Positions 8,505 through 11,473 of a DNA stretch of 11,473 bases are shown one piece after another. The first letter of the stretch is position 1, and every line of letters starts with the position of its first letter. The notes under the pieces were generated by a model. It was given only the letters and a program-made list of their open reading frames with translations, did no database searches and was not told where the DNA came from. The DNA comes from Candidatus Calidifonticultor daggyaiensis (lineage in GTDB: Bacteria; Actinomycetota; Humimicrobiia; Humimicrobiales; Humimicrobiaceae), in assembly GCA_015661035.1 (NCBI GenBank), contig JACVJA010000013.1:1-11473 (forward strand), written 5' to 3'. Made by a program: the position numbers and the translations under genes.

Positions 8505-8562
8505 TTAGCAATTTAAATCTAAGCAATTTATAATTTTAAATCTTAGCAATTTATAAGTTTAA
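8505..8562 (+). repeat. 23-base tandem repeat before the acyltransferase
   Basis: Two adjacent units with a 23-base period (8515-8537 and 8538-8560) share AAATCT(A/T)AGCAATTTATAA and differ at only two positions. A shortened third copy, TTAGCAATTTA at 8505-8515, precedes them. The core TWAGCAATTTA thus occurs three times (8505, 8520, 8543) ending 14 bases before the ATG at 8568. The repeats lie in the 150-base divergent spacer and cover where a promoter for the acyltransferase gene should be. They may be binding sites for a regulator or a recent slippage duplication. Confidence 0.7.
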
Positions 8563-8567
8563 TTTAG

Positions 8568-9479
8568 ATGCTTATATTTTTAGGTTATAAATTTTTAGAA
8601 TTTTTAGCTTTTATAACACCTTATCCCTTATCTTATTTTATTGCAAACATTGCTGCTAAAATCGTTTGCTGTCTTGGTGTTTTCGTAAATATATTGAAAA
8701 AAAATGTTTCAATTGTTAAAAATCTAAAGGAAAATGACCCTGAAGTTATAAAAATTGTAAGAAAAATTTACACAAACTGGTTTTTTAACGTTGTTGATTT
8801 TTTAAAACATCCTTTAGTAAATATTGAGAATTTTAAAAAAAGAGTTAAGCTTTATGGAGTTGAAAATCTAGATAATGCACTAAAATTAGGGAAAGGTGTT
8901 GTAATATTTACAGCACATTTAGGAAATTTTGAGTGGGGCGCTTGTAGAATTGCAATAGAAGGCTATAAGATTTGGGGAACCGGTTTAGCACGAAAATACA
9001 AGCCAACAATGCTTTTCTTTGAAAATAGAAGATTATCCAAAGGATTAAAAACCTTATATGTAAATAAGGTTATGCTTAACATTTTTAAAATACTTAAAAA
9101 TAATGAAATTATTGCAATACCAACTGACTTTGATCCTCTTGGAACAGCAAAGACCCATAAATTTTTTAAACATGATGCTTTTATTCCTTGTGGCCCAGTT
9201 GAAATTGCATTAAAAACTGGTGCACCCCTGCTTCCAAGTTTTATCTGGAGAAAAGACAAATACACACATCAGCAAATAATTGGTAAGCCTATTGATTTAA
9301 TTACTCAACTGCCAGATAATGAGCTAAAAAAAATAACCAGCTTTGACAATTTAGATAGGCAAAAAAAGATAAAACAAAAGCTAATAGATATAAATATGGA
9401 AAAAATGCTCTCAGTAATGGAAAAATATATCTCTGAGCATTTAGAGCAATGGGAGCTGTTTCATAATATATGGAAATAG
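8568..9479 (+). CDS. LpxL/HtrB/PatA-type lipid acyltransferase
   Basis: 303-residue membrane-associated acyltransferase of the lysophospholipid acyltransferase superfamily, in the group of LpxL/HtrB (adds secondary acyl chains to lipid A) and PatA (acylates phosphatidylinositol mannosides). The hydrophobic N-terminus (about 1-40) should anchor it in the membrane. The catalytic H-x4-E motif is HLGNFE with His117 and Glu122. Later family blocks follow: ENRRLSKGL, IAIPTDFDPLGT and HKFFKHDAFIPCGPVEIALKTGAPLLPSF. No other lipid A gene is in the window, so the acceptor lipid cannot be decided. ATG start without a ribosome site, directly after the 23-base tandem repeats. The ATPase gene starts 35 bases after its stop on the same strand, so the two may be cotranscribed. 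Confidence 0.88.
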   Translation: MLIFLGYKFLEFLAFITPYPLSYFIANIAAKIVCCLGVFVNILKKNVSIVKNLKENDPEVIKIVRKIYTNWFFNVVDFLKHPLVNIENFKKRVKLYGVENLDNALKLGKGVVIFTAHLGNFEWGACRIAIEGYKIWGTGLARKYKPTMLFFENRRLSKGLKTLYVNKVMLNIFKILKNNEIIAIPTDFDPLGTAKTHKFFKHDAFIPCGPVEIALKTGAPLLPSFIWRKDKYTHQQIIGKPIDLITQLPDNELKKITSFDNLDRQKKIKQKLIDINMEKMLSVMEKYISEHLEQWELFHNIWK

Positions 9480-9514
9480 GAAATAGTATAAAAATAGTTA
9501 ATTAGAAACAAGTT

Positions 9515-11473
9515 GTGAAATTATTTAATTTAAAAAATTCATTAATCTTTAAAAAGAACAAAAAAAACAATATTGCTGATGAAAGCTATGTAAAACCATG
9601 GCATCAACTATCAATAAGTGAAACACTTTCTATCTTAAATACTGATCCCCAAAAAGGGTTATCTAAAGAAGAAGCCGAAAATAGGTTAATAAAGTTTGGC
9701 TTAAACGTACTTGAAGAAAAAAAAGGCCGTTCCCCTTGGAAAATATTTATTTCTCAATTTAATGATTTTATGATTTGGATACTTATTGTTGCTGCAATAA
9801 TATCAGGCGTTGTAATAAAAGAAATAACTGATGCAATTGTAATAATTATAATACTTGTAATTAATGCAATTCTGGGCTTTGTTCAGGAGTATAGAGCTGA
9901 AAAAGCCATGAAGGCGTTAAAAGAACTTGCAGCTCCAACTGCTCTTGTTATTAGAGGTTCAAAAGAATTTGAAATTTCATCTAAACTTTTAGTGCCTGGT
10001 GACATTATTAAGCTTTCTAGTGGGGACCTTGTTCCTGCTGATTGCAGAATTATAAATCAAGTAAATTTACAAGCAAATGAATCAATGCTTACCGGTGAAT
10101 CCCTCCCTGTTGATAAAATAACAAATGAAATAAATCATCAAAACCTATCTTTAGGGGATAGAAAAAATTTGTTATTCAGCGGTACCATTATAGTAAAAGG
10201 CAGATGTGCCGCGGTGGTTGTTGCAACTGGAAATAATACAGAAATTGGGAAAATAGCAAATTTAGTGCAGGAAAAAGAGGAGCTAACACCTTTACAGATA
10301 GAATTAAAAACAGTTGGTTCAAGGATTGGAATAATTTGTCTTGCTGTTAGTGCAATTGTTTTTGCTGCAGGACTACTTAAAGGATTATCTGCAATTTCCA
10401 GCGGGATTTTAAATCAAACAAGGCCTGACTTAATATCCGAAATGTTTTTAATAGCAGTTGCTCTTGCTGTTGCGTCTATCCCTGAAGGATTACCAGCAAT
10501 TGTTACAATCTCTCTCGCTTTAGGCGTTCAAAAAATGGCAAAAAATAATGCAATTGTCAGGAGGCTCTCTTCTGTTGAAACACTTGGCAGTGTTTCAGTT
10601 ATTTGTACTGATAAAACAGGTACTTTAACACAAAATAAAATGGTTGTTAGAAAAATTTTTACAGGAACAAATGAACTAAAAATTATTGAAAATTGGCTTG
10701 AAATAAATAAAACTAACAATACTAAAAAAACTAATCCAAACAAAGATTTCAATAAACTCTTTAGTTCTAATATTTCATTTAAATATTTGCTTGAATGTGC
10801 ACTACTTTGTAATGATGCTTATTATATAGATAAAAAAAGTTCAAAATTAGCCGGCGATCCAACTGAAACTGCTTTAATAGAGCTTGGAAACATCTTTCAA
10901 ATAGATAAAAGTACTCTTGAATTTATATTACCTAGGAAATATGAGGAACCTTTTGACTCCGAAAGAAAAATGATGACAACAATTCATAGAATCTCAGATA
11001 ATTATTTATTTACAAGCGAAGTTAAAAATATAATCAATCAATGTAATTTTGATAGCAATAATAAAAAAGATGATCAAATAGATTATAAAAATGATTATAA
11101 AAACAAAAAAAGAAATGAAAAAGGAAAAGTCGGTTTTGACTATGTTTTGTTTTCTAAAGGTGCACCTGAAGAAATACTAAAAAGATGTTCAAAAATTATA
11201 AAAAACAATGAAGTATTAGATATTACACAAGAGGACAAGGATGAAATTTTAAAAATCAATACTTCTCTTGCTAATGATGCAATGCGAAATTTAGCTTTTG
11301 CTTTTAAATACTTAAACTTACCTGAAGAATTATCAGAAAATATAAATGATTTTAATTCAAATAAAAAAAATGATGAAAGTAATAAAAATTTCAAAAATAT
11401 TAAGGAATTAGAAAACGGTCTAGTATACATCGGTCTAGTTGGAATGATTGATCCCCCACGGCCAGAAGTATTT
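9515..11473 (+). CDS. P-type Ca2+-type cation ATPase, 3' end cut off
   Basis: Membrane pump that uses ATP to move a cation, probably Ca2+ out of the cytoplasm. 653 codons are present before the window ends; the family is about 850-950 residues, so the last transmembrane helices are missing. Visible in order: N-terminal cation-ATPase domain (WHQLSISETLSIL, about 29-70), helices M1-M2 (about 84-122), actuator domain with TGES at 193-196, M3-M4 with the ion-binding PEGLP at 323-327, phosphorylation site DKTGTLT with Asp366, nucleotide-binding KGAPE at 548-552, and GMIDPPRPE near the edge. PEGLP and overall order fit type IIA (SERCA/PMR1-like) pumps. Start is GTG: an in-frame TAG at 9503-9505 closes the upstream frame and no in-frame ATG precedes the conserved domain. 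There is no clear ribosome site. Asn/Lys-rich insertions occur at about 499-540 and 608-630. Ion choice cannot be fixed without the missing M5-M6. Confidence 0.95.
   Translation, partial: MKLFNLKNSLIFKKNKKNNIADESYVKPWHQLSISETLSILNTDPQKGLSKEEAENRLIKFGLNVLEEKKGRSPWKIFISQFNDFMIWILIVAAIISGVVIKEITDAIVIIIILVINAILGFVQEYRAEKAMKALKELAAPTALVIRGSKEFEISSKLLVPGDIIKLSSGDLVPADCRIINQVNLQANESMLTGESLPVDKITNEINHQNLSLGDRKNLLFSGTIIVKGRCAAVVVATGNNTEIGKIANLVQEKEELTPLQIELKTVGSRIGIICLAVSAIVFAAGLLKGLSAISSGILNQTRPDLISEMFLIAVALAVASIPEGLPAIVTISLALGVQKMAKNNAIVRRLSSVETLGSVSVICTDKTGTLTQNKMVVRKIFTGTNELKIIENWLEINKTNNTKKTNPNKDFNKLFSSNISFKYLLECALLCNDAYYIDKKSSKLAGDPTETALIELGNIFQIDKSTLEFILPRKYEEPFDSERKMMTTIHRISDNYLFTSEVKNIINQCNFDSNNKKDDQIDYKNDYKNKKRNEKGKVGFDYVLFSKGAPEEILKRCSKIIKNNEVLDITQEDKDEILKINTSLANDAMRNLAFAFKYLNLPEELSENINDFNSNKKNDESNKNFKNIKELENGLVYIGLVGMIDPPRPEVF
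11081..11104 (+). repeat. 12-base tandem duplication in ATPase insertion
   Basis: GATTATAAAAAT and GATTATAAAAAC stand head to tail and encode DYKN twice (residues 523-530), inside the Asn/Lys-rich insertion of the nucleotide-binding domain. It suggests that the insertion grows by replication slippage. Confidence 0.6.

Noticed and set aside
10528..11430. Minus-strand open frames within the ATPase gene
   Set aside because: They are antisense to a continuous reading frame that carries DKTGTLT, PEGLP and KGAPE in the right order.

Overview
This is an AT-rich bacterial chromosomal window. Most codons end in A or T and the intergenic stretches are almost pure A/T. It holds nine protein genes, eight complete and one cut by the right edge. 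I see no RNA genes, insertion sequences, CRISPR arrays or phage genes. The organism is an uncultured-looking low-GC bacterium. DnaK carries the extra segment of about 22 residues near position 78-102 that DnaKs of Firmicutes and Actinobacteria lack. That points to a diderm-type lineage, in which the LpxL/HtrB-like acyltransferase would also fit. The HspR-like regulator and the eRF1-like protein are features I associate more with Actinobacteria and other deep lineages, so I do not name a phylum.

Layout. Positions 1-4626 are all read leftward: xylulokinase (3097-4626), a 638-base gene-poor gap, a small MerR/HspR-like regulator (2147-2458) and dnaK (4-1989). The gap contains a near-consensus leftward sigma-70 promoter (2708-2736), a perfect 17-base palindrome behind it (2777-2793) and an odd degenerate pentanucleotide array (2465-2559). 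The end of that array supplies the regulator's ribosome binding site. Positions 4783-7116 are read rightward: a protein joining an Ig-like beta domain to a TPM domain, plsY and nrdR. A leftward gene for an eRF1-like (baeRF/Vms1-type) protein follows at 7239-8417. Then come two rightward genes, an LpxL/PatA-type lipid acyltransferase (8568-9479) and a calcium-type P-type ATPase (9515 to the edge).

How the genes relate. The regulator and dnaK look like one heat-shock transcription unit, with the regulator first. PlsY and the LpxL-like enzyme both acylate membrane lipids but are not in one operon. NrdR is the repressor of ribonucleotide reductase genes, and its own upstream region is full of inverted repeats. 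The remaining genes look like ordinary housekeeping neighbours rather than one pathway. I found no convincing multi-gene new system. The points most worth a second look are the eRF1-like protein with a degenerate GGQ site, the cytosolic Ig-like/TPM fusion, the pentamer array in the regulator leader, and a strand-linked difference in Shine-Dalgarno use: all leftward genes have one, while the rightward genes have none or a weak one.
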